Notes under the pieces: model-generated
Seen by the model: the letters and a program-made list of their open reading frames with translations, nothing else
The model's database searches: none
Told to the model about the DNA's origin: nothing
Part shown: positions 33,062-41,468 of the stretch, piece by piece
Layout of the letters: each line of letters opens with the position of its first letter
Numbering within the stretch: position 1 is the stretch's first letter
Translations under genes and position numbers: made by a program
Source: Bacteroidales bacterium
Lineage (GTDB): Bacteria > Bacteroidota > Bacteroidia > Bacteroidales > Tenuifilaceae
NCBI GenBank assembly: GCA_016931855.1
Contig: JAFGDZ010000052.1
Location: 1-64,000, forward strand
DNA length: 64,000 nt
Direction: 5' to 3'

Positions 33062-34747
33062 TTACTTTACAAACTGCATTGAGTAGTACTTGGCGGTTAG
33101 CTTCTCGCCGGTGGCGCGCTCAATCATCTCGCTCCAGTGGTAGCGCATACCGGGCATAAATACCTTCTCCTTTAGGTAGGTTCCCACTTCGGGTTTGCCT
33201 ACAAAGCTAATGGCATCAACATTGGCGGCACCTAGCACGTTCTGCGCAATGTAGTAGTGCAGCTGCGAGGCCAAAAGCTCACCCATTAGGTAGTTGTGGT
33301 AGTAGCAAGGGTAAAGGGCTACGTGTATTTTGGTTGCCCAGTCGGGCTCGTTGCGGCCTTCGGGCTTTTTAAGCATCTGGTACTTCTCAACAAGGCTCCA
33401 CCAAAGGGCGTTTAGGTCCTGGTCGGGGTTGGCGTACATGGCCTTCTCAAAGCGGTACATTACCTGTGCCCAGCGGCTAAAGGTTAGCTGCTCCAATTTA
33501 AAGGCGTTGTAGGCATCGGCGGTAATGGCCTCGCGCTCCTGGGCGGTAATAATGCCCATATCCAGCATCCACTGTGGGCTACCAGCGCAGCGGCCAAAAA
33601 TCATGGCAATGGCCTCGGTGGTAAAGCTGTGGGCGGCATCGCGAAGGAAGTAGGGTAGCTCTGGGTTGTTGTACTTGGCGTAAACGGCATGGCCAAACTC
33701 GTGTAGGTTGGTGTTCATCCAGCCGTAGGTTGGCTTAAGGTTGCAAAGTACGCGCACATCGCCGCTGCGGTCAATATCGGTGCAGTATGCGTGCTGGTTC
33801 TTGCCGGGCTTCTCGTATAGGTCGGAGCTGGCCACTAGGTCGTCAACGCCAATGCCAATGCCGTTAAAGAAGGTGGCGGTTAGGGCTGATATGTCCTTAT
33901 CGGCGTAGTACTTATCAAGGTCAACGCTGTAAATTTTTGGAGCCTCTTGGAAGTAGCGGTTCTGGTAGTGCCAAGGCATAAGCTTCTCCTTGCTAATGCC
34001 GTAGCGCTTGGCAAGGTAAGCGTCAATCTCGCCCTTAAGGGCAGCAAAAGCATCGCGGGTAAGGTTATCGAGCTCATCAAAAAGGGCCTCAATCTCGTCG
34101 GGGTTCTGCTCCGATAGCGAAAGCGACATCACCTGGTAGTTATCGAAACCAAGGCTTTGCGCAATGGCGTTGCGCTGCTTAACCAGCTCAACCACATCGG
34201 CAGCCACTACCTGACCAATGCGCTTGTGCGCGTTCCAAGCCATCTCTAGCTCCTTTGAGTTTTTTGAGTCGCCTAGGATACCCTCAATGTCGTTATCGGT
34301 AAGCGATTTGCCGTTAACCTCGGCTCTGAAGTTTGAGTACTTCTTCTCTAGGTTGGTCTCCATCTTTATAACGGCCTCTAGTAGCGCCGCAGGAACCTGA
34401 TTGCGAAGGAATCCGGAGTAAAGCACATCTAGCTGACGGGCAAGAAGTGAGTCCTTTACGTTGCCCTCGTCCTTTAGCTGCTTTAGCTGGGCAAAGCGAA
34501 CAGAATCGGAGAACACCTCGGTTAGCTTAAGGCGAATCTCCTCGGATTTGGTGTAATCGGCATCGTTACCAGTGATAGATGCATCCCAGCTGGCAATGGC
34601 CGCTTCAATGTTCATGGGCTTAACCTCGGCCTCAAAGGCAGTGATAAACTCCTTTAGCTGCGTTTCGGCCTTTTGCTGTGGCGTTTGACAGCCACCAAGC
34701 ACTAGTAGTGCAAGTGCTGACATAGCAAAAATTGATTTTGTTTTCAT
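33062..34747 (-). CDS. M2 (ACE-like) family metallopeptidase, lipoprotein
   Basis: A 561-residue zinc dipeptidyl carboxypeptidase-like enzyme. Signal sequence with lipobox LLVLGGCQT (Cys 20). The zinc motif LHEFGHAVYAKY is at about 345-356, with the third ligand Glu in HSFTTEAIAMIFG (about 371-383), the arrangement of the M2 family. Preceding helices (AQSLGFDNYQVMSLS and the TDIDRSGDVRVLCNLKPTYGWM stretch) also fit. Such bacterial ACE homologues release C-terminal dipeptides from peptides. It is monocistronic with a -7 element upstream and a strong terminator downstream. M3 is the other possible assignment, since the families share a fold. Confidence 0.82.
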   Translation of the reverse strand: MKTKSIFAMSALALLVLGGCQTPQQKAETQLKEFITAFEAEVKPMNIEAAIASWDASITGNDADYTKSEEIRLKLTEVFSDSVRFAQLKQLKDEGNVKDSLLARQLDVLYSGFLRNQVPAALLEAVIKMETNLEKKYSNFRAEVNGKSLTDNDIEGILGDSKNSKELEMAWNAHKRIGQVVAADVVELVKQRNAIAQSLGFDNYQVMSLSLSEQNPDEIEALFDELDNLTRDAFAALKGEIDAYLAKRYGISKEKLMPWHYQNRYFQEAPKIYSVDLDKYYADKDISALTATFFNGIGIGVDDLVASSDLYEKPGKNQHAYCTDIDRSGDVRVLCNLKPTYGWMNTNLHEFGHAVYAKYNNPELPYFLRDAAHSFTTEAIAMIFGRCAGSPQWMLDMGIITAQEREAITADAYNAFKLEQLTFSRWAQVMYRFEKAMYANPDQDLNALWWSLVEKYQMLKKPEGRNEPDWATKIHVALYPCYYHNYLMGELLASQLHYYIAQNVLGAANVDAISFVGKPEVGTYLKEKVFMPGMRYHWSEMIERATGEKLTAKYYSMQFVK

Positions 34748-34771
34748 CGATATCGGTTTTACGGGTTAATG

Positions 34772-34779
34772 CAAAGGTA
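34772..34779 (-). promoter_or_regulatory. Probable -7 element of the M2-like peptidase gene
   Basis: TACCTTTG on the minus strand, 25 bases ahead of the start codon. Confidence 0.5.
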
Positions 34780-34802
34780 GAAAATTAAGGGTGACTAGCT
34801 TT

Positions 34803-34832
34803 TTTGTTAAAGGAAACATTGTGATATATTTG
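34803..34832 (+). promoter_or_regulatory. Probable promoter of the MBL-fold gene
   Basis: TTTG (34803-34806), 18-base spacer, TATATTTG (34825-34832), a good match to the Bacteroidota consensus. Confidence 0.6.
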
Positions 34833-34838
34833 GTTGTT

Positions 34839-34873
34839 ACTAAACACTAACCACCAAACACTAAACACTAACC
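34839..34873. repeat. Heptanucleotide repeat in a 5' leader
   Basis: Five 7-base units on the plus strand: ACTAAAC, ACTAACC, ACCAAAC, ACTAAAC, ACTAACC. It directly precedes the ATG of the MBL-fold gene (34883), so it is transcribed as leader. Confidence 0.8.
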
Positions 34874-34882
34874 TCCAATCCC

Positions 34883-35605
34883 ATGAAACAACTATCCACA
34901 TTACTAATAGTAGCACTTTTAGCCATGACAACATACGCGCAACCCAGCAAGCAAGCCGAGCAGATAGCCCAGTCGGTGAAGTGGTTTGGACAGGCATCGG
35001 TTAAGCTCCAGTTAAACGGAAAAACAATTTACGTTGACCCGTTTAACCTAACGGAAAGGGATAGCGCTGATATTATCCTTATTACGCATACGCACGGCGA
35101 CCACCTATCGGCAAAGGATTTGGCGCTTGTATCAACCAAGCAAACAACCATTGTTGCCCCTGCCGATGTGCTGGCCATGCTTGGCGATACACCCTACGCA
35201 ACGCTTACCCCCATTAAGCCTAACCAAAGCATTAGCTGGGAAGGGATGGAGATAAAAGCGGTTCCATCGTACAACATTGTTAAGAACACCAAACACCCCA
35301 AAGAGAAGGAGTGGGTTGGCTACATCCTAAACCTAAACGGTACCCTACTCTACCTTACTGGCGATACGGAGCGCATTCCCGAGATGAAGGACATTACCTG
35401 CGATATTATTCTTCTGCCACTGGGGCAAACCTATACCATGAACAGCGTTGAGGAGGCTGTTGATGCAGTGCTAGATACCAAGGCAACCATTGCAATACCC
35501 ATACACTACGGCATGTACGAGGGTACTGTTGATGATGCAGCCAAGTTTAAGGAGCTGCTAACCGGAAAGGTGATGGTTATTGTGAAGGAGTTCCCCAGCA
35601 ACTAA
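34883..35605 (+). CDS. UlaG-like MBL-fold metallohydrolase, secreted
   Basis: A 240-residue metallo-beta-lactamase-fold protein with a signal peptide (MKQLSTLLIVALLAMTTYAQ). The metal site motif THTHGDHLSAKDL is at about 69-81, the FGQASVKLQLNGKTIYVDPF strand opens the fold, and LTGDTERIPEM supplies the Asp at about 160-170. The shortened form and lack of a long C-terminal domain place it with UlaG/L-ascorbate-6-P lactonase-like proteins, but the substrate is unknown. Its 3' end overlaps the convergent phosphatase gene by four bases. Confidence 0.85.
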   Translation: MKQLSTLLIVALLAMTTYAQPSKQAEQIAQSVKWFGQASVKLQLNGKTIYVDPFNLTERDSADIILITHTHGDHLSAKDLALVSTKQTTIVAPADVLAMLGDTPYATLTPIKPNQSISWEGMEIKAVPSYNIVKNTKHPKEKEWVGYILNLNGTLLYLTGDTERIPEMKDITCDIILLPLGQTYTMNSVEEAVDAVLDTKATIAIPIHYGMYEGTVDDAAKFKELLTGKVMVIVKEFPSN

Positions 35606-36297
35606 TCCATTTTGGGAACCGAGTAAAGCTCCATTGCGCTTAGGTTTAGGCAGCAAAGGTTACCTGCACCCGCGTGTATCCCTGCGTAAACGCAGCCGGC
35701 ATCAATCCCTATGTAGCGTGTTGCGGCAGAGCCGATATCGACTCTAATCTGCTCCATGGAACGGGGCGTATGCCCATGGATAACCGTTTTGCCTGTTAGG
35801 CAATTGTGGGGTATGGGCTTGGGGCGTGCCCAAAGAATGGACTGCTCGTTACCTAGCGGATTGGATGCATCCACATCAACAAAACCGTGAACCAGCACAA
35901 AATCATCAACAAGGGCATAAAGCTTTAGGCTGTTGTAAAACGCGATATGATGATGGGGAATGGCGCCAAAGTAGGTGTCGGTTTTGCCATAAATATTATT
36001 GTAGCTGCTTAGCGTTTTCTTGCCAGAGTTTATAAACCAAAGGGATTGGTTGCTCCACGATAGCATGGCATCGAGTAGCATCCGCTCATGGTTGCCCATT
36101 AGGCAGGTAACGTTAAAACCGCTTTGGGAAAGCCCAATGATGTACTCAACAAGCTCAGCGCTACGTGGGCCCCTATCAATGTAATCGCCTAGGAGGAAAA
36201 GGGAATCATCCTTGGATAGCGCAACCACATCCTCAACCAGATGCCTAAAGGTAAGGTAGCACCCGTGAATATCGGATATGGCCAGCGCGCGCATCAT
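35602..36297 (-). CDS. Metallophosphoesterase (serine/threonine phosphatase-like)
   Basis: A 231-residue calcineurin-like phosphoesterase. The three core motifs are present: SDIHGCYLTF (about 8-17), GDYIDRGPRSAE (about 37-48) and GNHERML (about 67-73), plus HGHT near residue 173 and GCVYAGIHAGAGNL at the end. Related to PrpE/PPP-family bacterial phosphatases acting on phosphoproteins or diadenosine polyphosphates. The reading frame has two adjacent ATG codons; either could be used. One base separates it from ung upstream, so the two are co-transcribed. Confidence 0.87.
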   Translation of the reverse strand: MMRALAISDIHGCYLTFRHLVEDVVALSKDDSLFLLGDYIDRGPRSAELVEYIIGLSQSGFNVTCLMGNHERMLLDAMLSWSNQSLWFINSGKKTLSSYNNIYGKTDTYFGAIPHHHIAFYNSLKLYALVDDFVLVHGFVDVDASNPLGNEQSILWARPKPIPHNCLTGKTVIHGHTPRSMEQIRVDIGSAATRYIGIDAGCVYAGIHAGAGNLCCLNLSAMELYSVPKMD

Positions 36298-36298
36298 G

Positions 36299-36985
36299 CT
36301 ACTCTATTGACCAATCGATAGGCGCCTTGCCCTGCCCTACCAGAATCTGGTTGGTTTTGGAGAAGTGCTTGCAGCCAAAAAAGCCCCTACTAGCCGATAG
36401 CGGCGATGGATGTGGAGCCTTGAGTATATGGTGCTTGCTGCCATCAATAAGCTCGGCCTTTGCCTGCGCGTAGGCGCCCCACAGCAGGAACACAACGCCT
36501 TGCTGCCTATCGGAAACTACCTTGATGGCGGCATCGGTAAAGCGTTCCCACCCCTTTTTCTGGTGCGAACCCGCCTGATGCGCCCTAACCGTTAGCGTGG
36601 CGTTAAGCAGTAGCACACCCTGCTGTGCCCACTTCTCTAGGTTGCCCCCGCGGGGCATTGTTACGCCCAAATCGGCATTAATCTCCTTAAAAATATTGAG
36701 CAACGATGGGGGCTTTGGGATACCATCGGGAACGGAGAACGATAGGCCATGCGCCTGCCCGGGGCCATGGTATGGGTCTTGCCCAAGTATAACCACGCGC
36801 ACGCTGTGCAAAGGGGTAACGTTAAACGCCTCAAGCATTTTTGCACCGGGAGGAAAAACCACATGCTGCTTACGCTCCTCAACCAGAAAATCCTTTAGCT
36901 GGGCAAAATAGGGTTGTTTAAACTCGGGTAGCAGAGCCGCTTTCCAGCTCTCCTCTATTTGGGGGTTAGCATCAACCTGCGACAT
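36299..36985 (-). CDS. ung: Uracil-DNA glycosylase
   Basis: Family 1 uracil-DNA glycosylase, which excises uracil from DNA in base excision repair. The 228-residue protein contains the water-activating loop VVILGQDPYHGPGQAHGLSFSV (about 64-85), VLLLNATLTVRAHQAGSHQKKGWE (about 124-146) and the minor-groove HPSPLSASRGFFGC loop (about 195-208). Complete. It leads a two-gene unit with the phosphoesterase. Confidence 0.97.
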   Translation of the reverse strand: MSQVDANPQIEESWKAALLPEFKQPYFAQLKDFLVEERKQHVVFPPGAKMLEAFNVTPLHSVRVVILGQDPYHGPGQAHGLSFSVPDGIPKPPSLLNIFKEINADLGVTMPRGGNLEKWAQQGVLLLNATLTVRAHQAGSHQKKGWERFTDAAIKVVSDRQQGVVFLLWGAYAQAKAELIDGSKHHILKAPHPSPLSASRGFFGCKHFSKTNQILVGQGKAPIDWSIE

Positions 36986-37011
36986 TTTCTATTCGTTTTG
37001 ATGGGTTGACA

Positions 37012-37019
37012 CAAAAGTA
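37012..37019 (-). promoter_or_regulatory. Probable -7 element of ung
   Basis: TACTTTTG on the minus strand, 27 bases ahead of the ung start codon. Confidence 0.55.
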
Positions 37020-37037
37020 GGAAAGAAAAGGCAAGAA

Positions 37038-37236
37038 GTGAAACGTGAAACGTGAAAGGTGAGATGTGAGACGTGAGACGAAACACGGAATAGACTTGAG
37101 ATGTTAGATTTGAGATCTTAGACTAAACACCAAACACTAAAACCAGTTACTAATAAGTCCAGCGGGCAATACACGAAACTTAATGGCAAAAAGTTAAAAC
37201 AACTATACACCAAACACCAGAAACAAAACACTAACT
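37038..37236. repeat. Heptanucleotide repeat region
   Basis: Successive blocks of 7-base units on the plus strand: GTGAAAC twice, GTGAAAG, GTGAGAT, GTGAGAC twice (37038-37079); AGACTTG, AGATGTT, AGATTTG, AGATCTT (37092-37119); ACTAAAC, ACCAAAC, ACTAAAA (37122-37142). More weakly, ACCAAAC near 37209. Fills the gap between the divergent ung and MFS genes. Confidence 0.8.
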
Positions 37237-37239
37237 CCC

Positions 37240-37247
37240 TATCTTTG
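37240..37247 (+). promoter_or_regulatory. Probable -7 element of the MFS gene
   Basis: TATCTTTG, 17 bases ahead of the ATG at 37264. No clear -33 element. Confidence 0.5.
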
Positions 37248-37263
37248 CGGGCAAATTAAAAAC

Positions 37264-38436
37264 ATGAGTGCTACAGGCAATATTATTAGGCTTAACATTA
37301 TAAAAATAGCCAAATGGTTCATGCTGATTATGCCCATTGTTGTGCTGTTTTACAACGAGAATGGGCTGGGGATGAGCGAGGTGTTCATACTCCAAAGCGT
37401 TTACTCCATTGCCATTGTGGTGCTTGAAATCCCCTCGGGGTACATGGCCGATGCGCTAGGCCGCAAAAACACGCTTGTTGCGGGTAGCATCCTAGGCTTT
37501 CTGGGGTATGTAATCTACTCGTTCTCGTTCGGATTTGTTGGGTTCCTTTTTGCCGAGATAGTGCTTGGACTGGGACAAAGCCTAATCTCTGGCGCCGACT
37601 CGGCTCTACTTTACGATACCCTACTGGACGAGAAGCGCGAAAAGGATTACCTCAAGTACGAGGGGCGACTTATATCCATTGGGAACTTTGCCGAAGCGCT
37701 GGCGGGTATTGCCGGAGGATTTTTGGCCAGCTACGCGCTTCGATACCCCTACATTGCCCAAGCAGCCGTTGCCTTTATTGCGGTGCCCGCTGCATTTACA
37801 CTAGTAGAGCCCACATCGAGCAAGGTAAAGCAGAAGGTTAACTTTTCCGATATTGTTTCCATTGTAAAATTCTCGCTGGTAGATAATATCCAGCTTCGCT
37901 GGAACATCCTATACTCCTCTATAGTTGGTGCGGCAACGCTAACCATGGCTTGGTTTGTTCAGCCGTGGATGATTCGTGCCGAGATTCCAGTTGAGTGGTT
38001 TGGGGTGATATGGACTGTGCTAAACCTATCGGTGGGCATTACAGCCATGTTTGCTTATAAAATAGAGCTGTACTACGGTAAGTTTACAACCGCTGCCGCC
38101 TTTACGTTTACCCTTGCGCTTGGGTACATCGCCTCGGGTTTTATTACCGGGCTGTGGGGCTTGCTATTCATCTTCCTGTTCTACCTTGCCCGTGGTATAG
38201 CCACGCCCATACTAAAGGATAATATCAACCGCATTACCCCATCGGAGATGCGGGCAACAGTGCTATCGGTACGCAACTTTGTTATTAGGATTATTTTTGC
38301 CGTAATAGGCCCTCTTTACGGTTGGATTACCGATAAGCTAAGCCTTGCGCATGCGCTGGTTATTGCAGGTACCATTTTTGTGATACTTGCTGGCGTATCG
38401 TTTGTCTTCTTCAAAAGAACGGGAAACCTAAAGTAG
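37264..38436 (+). CDS. Major facilitator superfamily transporter
   Basis: A 390-residue polytopic inner-membrane protein with about 12 helices. MFS signatures are visible: YMADALGRKNTLVAG (about 59-73, the loop 2-3 motif with D-x-x-G-R-K) and in the middle GADSALLYDTLLDEK. Similar to sugar/drug efflux members of the DHA1-like type; the substrate cannot be told. Monocistronic; downstream YbaK is convergent. Confidence 0.85.
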   Translation: MSATGNIIRLNIIKIAKWFMLIMPIVVLFYNENGLGMSEVFILQSVYSIAIVVLEIPSGYMADALGRKNTLVAGSILGFLGYVIYSFSFGFVGFLFAEIVLGLGQSLISGADSALLYDTLLDEKREKDYLKYEGRLISIGNFAEALAGIAGGFLASYALRYPYIAQAAVAFIAVPAAFTLVEPTSSKVKQKVNFSDIVSIVKFSLVDNIQLRWNILYSSIVGAATLTMAWFVQPWMIRAEIPVEWFGVIWTVLNLSVGITAMFAYKIELYYGKFTTAAAFTFTLALGYIASGFITGLWGLLFIFLFYLARGIATPILKDNINRITPSEMRATVLSVRNFVIRIIFAVIGPLYGWITDKLSLAHALVIAGTIFVILAGVSFVFFKRTGNLK

Positions 38437-38453
38437 ATAAAAGGTTTTTACAG

Positions 38454-38930
38454 CTACTTAACTAGGGAAGAAACAGTGGCCTTACTATGAGCAACCAAGT
38501 GGACAGGAGCAAGTTTGAGCTGCAACCCACGCTGCCCCGCGCTTACATATATAAAATCGAAGGTATTACAGGATTCGTGTATAAACGTTGGGAAGCTCTT
38601 TTTCATGGCAAAAGGAGAGCACGCACCCCTAATGTATCCCGTTGTGGGGAGAAGCTCCTTCATGGCAATCATATCGCAGCTCTTATTGCCCGATACCTTT
38701 GCCGCAGCCTTAAGGTCTAGCTCATCGGCACCCGGAATAACGCAAACAAAGAATCCCGTTTTATCGCCCTTAAGCACCAACGTTTTAAAAACTTGCTCTA
38801 CAGGTTCACTAAGCGACTCAGCAACATGAATGGCGCTTAAATCATCCTCATCAACAACGTAAGGAATTAGCTCATAAGTTACCTTTTGCCTATCAAGAAA
38901 ACGGGCTGCGTTGGTTTTCTGAATCTTCAT
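38454..38930 (-). CDS. ybaK: Cys-tRNA(Pro)/Cys-tRNA(Cys) deacylase YbaK
   Basis: Removes Cys mischarged on tRNA(Pro). 158 residues from ATG at 38930 (MKIQKTNAARFLDRQKVTYE); the longer frame to 38978 runs into the neighbouring gene and its extra residues look unlike the family. The conserved core includes VFKTLVLKGDKTGFFVCVIPG (about 50-70, in YbaK the Lys of the active site), KAAAKVSGNKSCDMI and GYIRGACSPFAMKKSFPTFI. Complete. It is the last of three genes (transporter, PhnP-like hydrolase, ybaK). Confidence 0.9.
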   Translation of the reverse strand: MKIQKTNAARFLDRQKVTYELIPYVVDEDDLSAIHVAESLSEPVEQVFKTLVLKGDKTGFFVCVIPGADELDLKAAAKVSGNKSCDMIAMKELLPTTGYIRGACSPFAMKKSFPTFIHESCNTFDFIYVSAGQRGLQLKLAPVHLVAHSKATVSSLVK

Positions 38931-38941
38931 ATTGGGAAAGG

Positions 38942-39703
38942 CTAGAAATCGATGGTTAGACCATCGTAAGCAAAGCAAACATTATCGGGTAATCCCACAG
39001 CGATATCCTTATAAAGCCCCATTTGATGGCTTACGTGAGTTATGTATGCACGCTTTGGACTAAGCTCAGCAACCAACCTAAGCACCTCGGGTAGGGAGAA
39101 GTGAGAAAGGTGCTTCTGCATCCTCAGCGCATTTATAACCAAGTACTTGGTGCCGTAAATCTTTTCCTTCTCCTCTTCCGATATAAAGTTAGCGTCGGTT
39201 ATATAGGTTAAATCGCCTATCCTAAAGCCGTACACCGGAAGCTTATGGTGATATGCCCTAATGGGAATAATCTTGTGGCCATGCACATCAAAGGGGTAGC
39301 CATCAATGGAATGGAGGTTAACCTCGGGAACTCCAGGGTACTTCATCTCGGCAAAGATGTAGGCAAACTCTGCGCGAAGCGCATCCTGAACCCGCTCCTC
39401 TGCCCAAATGTCCATTGGGCGCTTCAGCACCCAGTTAAAGGCACGCACATCATCAATACCCGCAATATGGTCGCGATGCTCATGGGTAACCAGTATTGCA
39501 TCCAACGATTTTACGCCTGCGGTAAGCATCTGCTGCCTAAAATCGGGACCCGCATCAATAGCAATGTTTATTCCATCGGCCTCAATTAGTGCTGCCGTAC
39601 GAAGGCGCTTATCCCTACTATCAGAAGAAAGGCAAACGGGGCACTGACAAGCAATTACTGGAATGCCCTGCGATGTTCCTGTTCCTAAAAAAGTTAGCTT
39701 CAC
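38942..39703 (-). CDS. PhnP-like MBL-fold hydrolase
   Basis: A 253-residue MBL-fold enzyme. It has the metal motif THEHRDHIAGIDD (about 74-86), FLGTGTSQGIPVIACQCPVC with the zinc-binding cysteine pair (about 4-24), and ISHVSHQMG (as THVSHQM) near residue 222. Related to PhnP, the 5-phosphoribosyl 1,2-cyclic phosphodiesterase, and to ribonuclease-Z-like YcbJ proteins. No phn genes nearby, so the substrate is open. Start ATG 39703 is three bases after the transporter stop, so co-transcribed. Confidence 0.87.
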   Translation of the reverse strand: MKLTFLGTGTSQGIPVIACQCPVCLSSDSRDKRLRTAALIEADGINIAIDAGPDFRQQMLTAGVKSLDAILVTHEHRDHIAGIDDVRAFNWVLKRPMDIWAEERVQDALRAEFAYIFAEMKYPGVPEVNLHSIDGYPFDVHGHKIIPIRAYHHKLPVYGFRIGDLTYITDANFISEEEKEKIYGTKYLVINALRMQKHLSHFSLPEVLRLVAELSPKRAYITHVSHQMGLYKDIAVGLPDNVCFAYDGLTIDF

Positions 39704-39706
39704 GGT

Positions 39707-40621
39707 TTACCTATTTGCGTGTTGGCTTTTTATCGATAAAAAAATTAAATACAAAAGTACCATAACTGCTAGAACAGCCGAAGGAATTGCTGCTTCTTTT
39801 CCAAAAAGGGTTAGCGCTGTAAAAACAGAAAAGCCAGAGCTTTTGATTGTTACAAGCATGTTTTGCGGAACCCTAATTGCACTCTCTGTACCAATTTTGA
39901 TTGAAAGATAATCAAACACAAATCCCAAACCAAAAGTAGAAAGGAATAGTGCTACCGATACGAGTAGCAAAATAGTAGGGTCGGAGAAAAACACCTGACG
40001 GTTTACACCCACAGCCACAAAAATTAGTAGAGCAAACCCCCAGTCAACAATCCTTCCCCTCACCTTTTCTACAACACCAAGAATTGGCTTTACCCTGAGG
40101 ATTTGCGATATAACCATGGGGATTAGAACCAGAGAAATCATTGTAAAAAATAGGTCTAAGGGGTTTATTCCGCTATGATTGGCAAATAGCCTAACATACA
40201 GCGGGGCAAAGAGAATAGAACCAACAAAGGCTCCTGTAACGCCTACAATGGCATATTCAACTTTCCCGCGTAGGATGTATGAGAATGGTATAATGGCCAC
40301 GCCTGGAGGTGCTGCGGCTATCACCACAAAGCCATAAAACAGCTGTTCTGTTGGCATAAGCAGCCAGGCAATTAGCATTACAACAGCACCAAATACAATG
40401 TAGTTAAGAAAAATACCAACAATAAAGGGAGTAGCAACTTTCGAGAACTTATTTAGCACTTTAAGGTTTAACCCAGTCATAGAGAAGGTCATGGTAATTG
40501 CAAGAATATATACATTAAATGATTTAACATGCTCTGCAAAACCACCAAATGCAAGCCCCATTATTACAGCAAATACAAGAATTGAGTTCCTATTTACGAT
40601 AATCCTACGTAACACACTCAT
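39707..40621 (-). CDS. BASS-type (bile acid:sodium symporter-like) transporter
   Basis: A 304-residue inner-membrane protein with about ten helices. The family signature AAPPGVAIIPFSYILRGKVEYAIVGVTG (about 103-130) is present, with the repeat at the C-terminal half less clear. Such transporters move organic anions with sodium; the substrate is unknown. It is the first gene of a three-gene unit with the PhnP-like hydrolase and ybaK. Confidence 0.78.
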   Translation of the reverse strand: MSVLRRIIVNRNSILVFAVIMGLAFGGFAEHVKSFNVYILAITMTFSMTGLNLKVLNKFSKVATPFIVGIFLNYIVFGAVVMLIAWLLMPTEQLFYGFVVIAAAPPGVAIIPFSYILRGKVEYAIVGVTGAFVGSILFAPLYVRLFANHSGINPLDLFFTMISLVLIPMVISQILRVKPILGVVEKVRGRIVDWGFALLIFVAVGVNRQVFFSDPTILLLVSVALFLSTFGLGFVFDYLSIKIGTESAIRVPQNMLVTIKSSGFSVFTALTLFGKEAAIPSAVLAVMVLLYLIFLSIKSQHANR

Positions 40622-40744
40622 TATTTATCAATGTTATTAATTTACAAAAGCAAATGGCCGTACCTTGAAATGGTATATGAAGAATTAGGATCACCCTAAC
40701 TTACTCACATTCCCGCAAACAGCCAATAGAAAGCAATATTTTAG

Positions 40745-40752
40745 TACCTTTG
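40745..40752 (+). promoter_or_regulatory. Probable -7 element of the RsmI-like gene
   Basis: TACCTTTG eight bases ahead of the ATG at 40761, implying a very short leader. Confidence 0.5.
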
Positions 40753-40760
40753 ACACAAAA

Positions 40761-41465
40761 ATGTCAGGAAAAATATACCTCATACCAACAACGCTAGGCT
40801 CAGAAAGTTGGGACGAAGTTCTACCTTCATACGTTGCAACCATTGCTAGAGACCTTGATGTTTTTGTTGTAGAGAATGTTAGAAGTGCACGTCGATTTCT
40901 ATCCTCGCTAAAAATGCCCAAGCCCATATCGGAGCTCCAGTTTACCGAGCTAAATGAGCATACCCCACAAAGTGATGTTGAGGCGCTACTTGCCCCCGTG
41001 CTAGAAGGGCATAACATTGGCATCCTATCGGAAGCAGGAGTACCAGCAGTAGCGGATCCTGGCAGCAACCTTGTTCGATTAGCGCACAAAAAGGGTATTA
41101 CCGTTGTTCCCCTAGTTGGGCCTAGTAGCATAATAATGGCACTTATGTCCAGCGGACTTAACGGACAAAATTTTGCGTTTGTGGGTTACATCCCCGTAAA
41201 GCCAAACGAGCGTAAGGCTAGGCTAAAGCAGCTTGAGCATAGGCTAAAAACCGAAGGCCAAACCCAGCTTTTTATTGAGGCGCCATACAGAAATAATCAG
41301 CTTTTTGCCGATATGGTTGAAACGCTTGATTCCACAACCCAAATAACCATTGCGGCAGATATCACCCTAGAATCTGAATTTATAAAAACGGCAACAGTAA
41401 GGGAGTGGAAACAAAAAATGCCCGATCTACATAAAAGACCGAGCATTTTTGGTATAGGGATTTAG
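40761..41465 (+). CDS. RsmI-like tetrapyrrole-methylase-fold SAM methyltransferase
   Basis: A 234-residue protein with the tetrapyrrole methylase fold. It starts GKIYLIPTTLG, has ILSEAGVPAVADPGSNLVRLAHK (about 94-116, the SAM site with DPG) and VVPLVGPSSIIMALMSSGL. Related to RsmI, which 2'-O-methylates C1402 of 16S rRNA, but shorter and of the Bacteroidota paralogue type (YabC-like); whether it acts on rRNA is uncertain. Convergent with the FKBP gene, three bases apart. Confidence 0.82.
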   Translation: MSGKIYLIPTTLGSESWDEVLPSYVATIARDLDVFVVENVRSARRFLSSLKMPKPISELQFTELNEHTPQSDVEALLAPVLEGHNIGILSEAGVPAVADPGSNLVRLAHKKGITVVPLVGPSSIIMALMSSGLNGQNFAFVGYIPVKPNERKARLKQLEHRLKTEGQTQLFIEAPYRNNQLFADMVETLDSTTQITIAADITLESEFIKTATVREWKQKMPDLHKRPSIFGIGI

Positions 41466-41468
41466 TAT

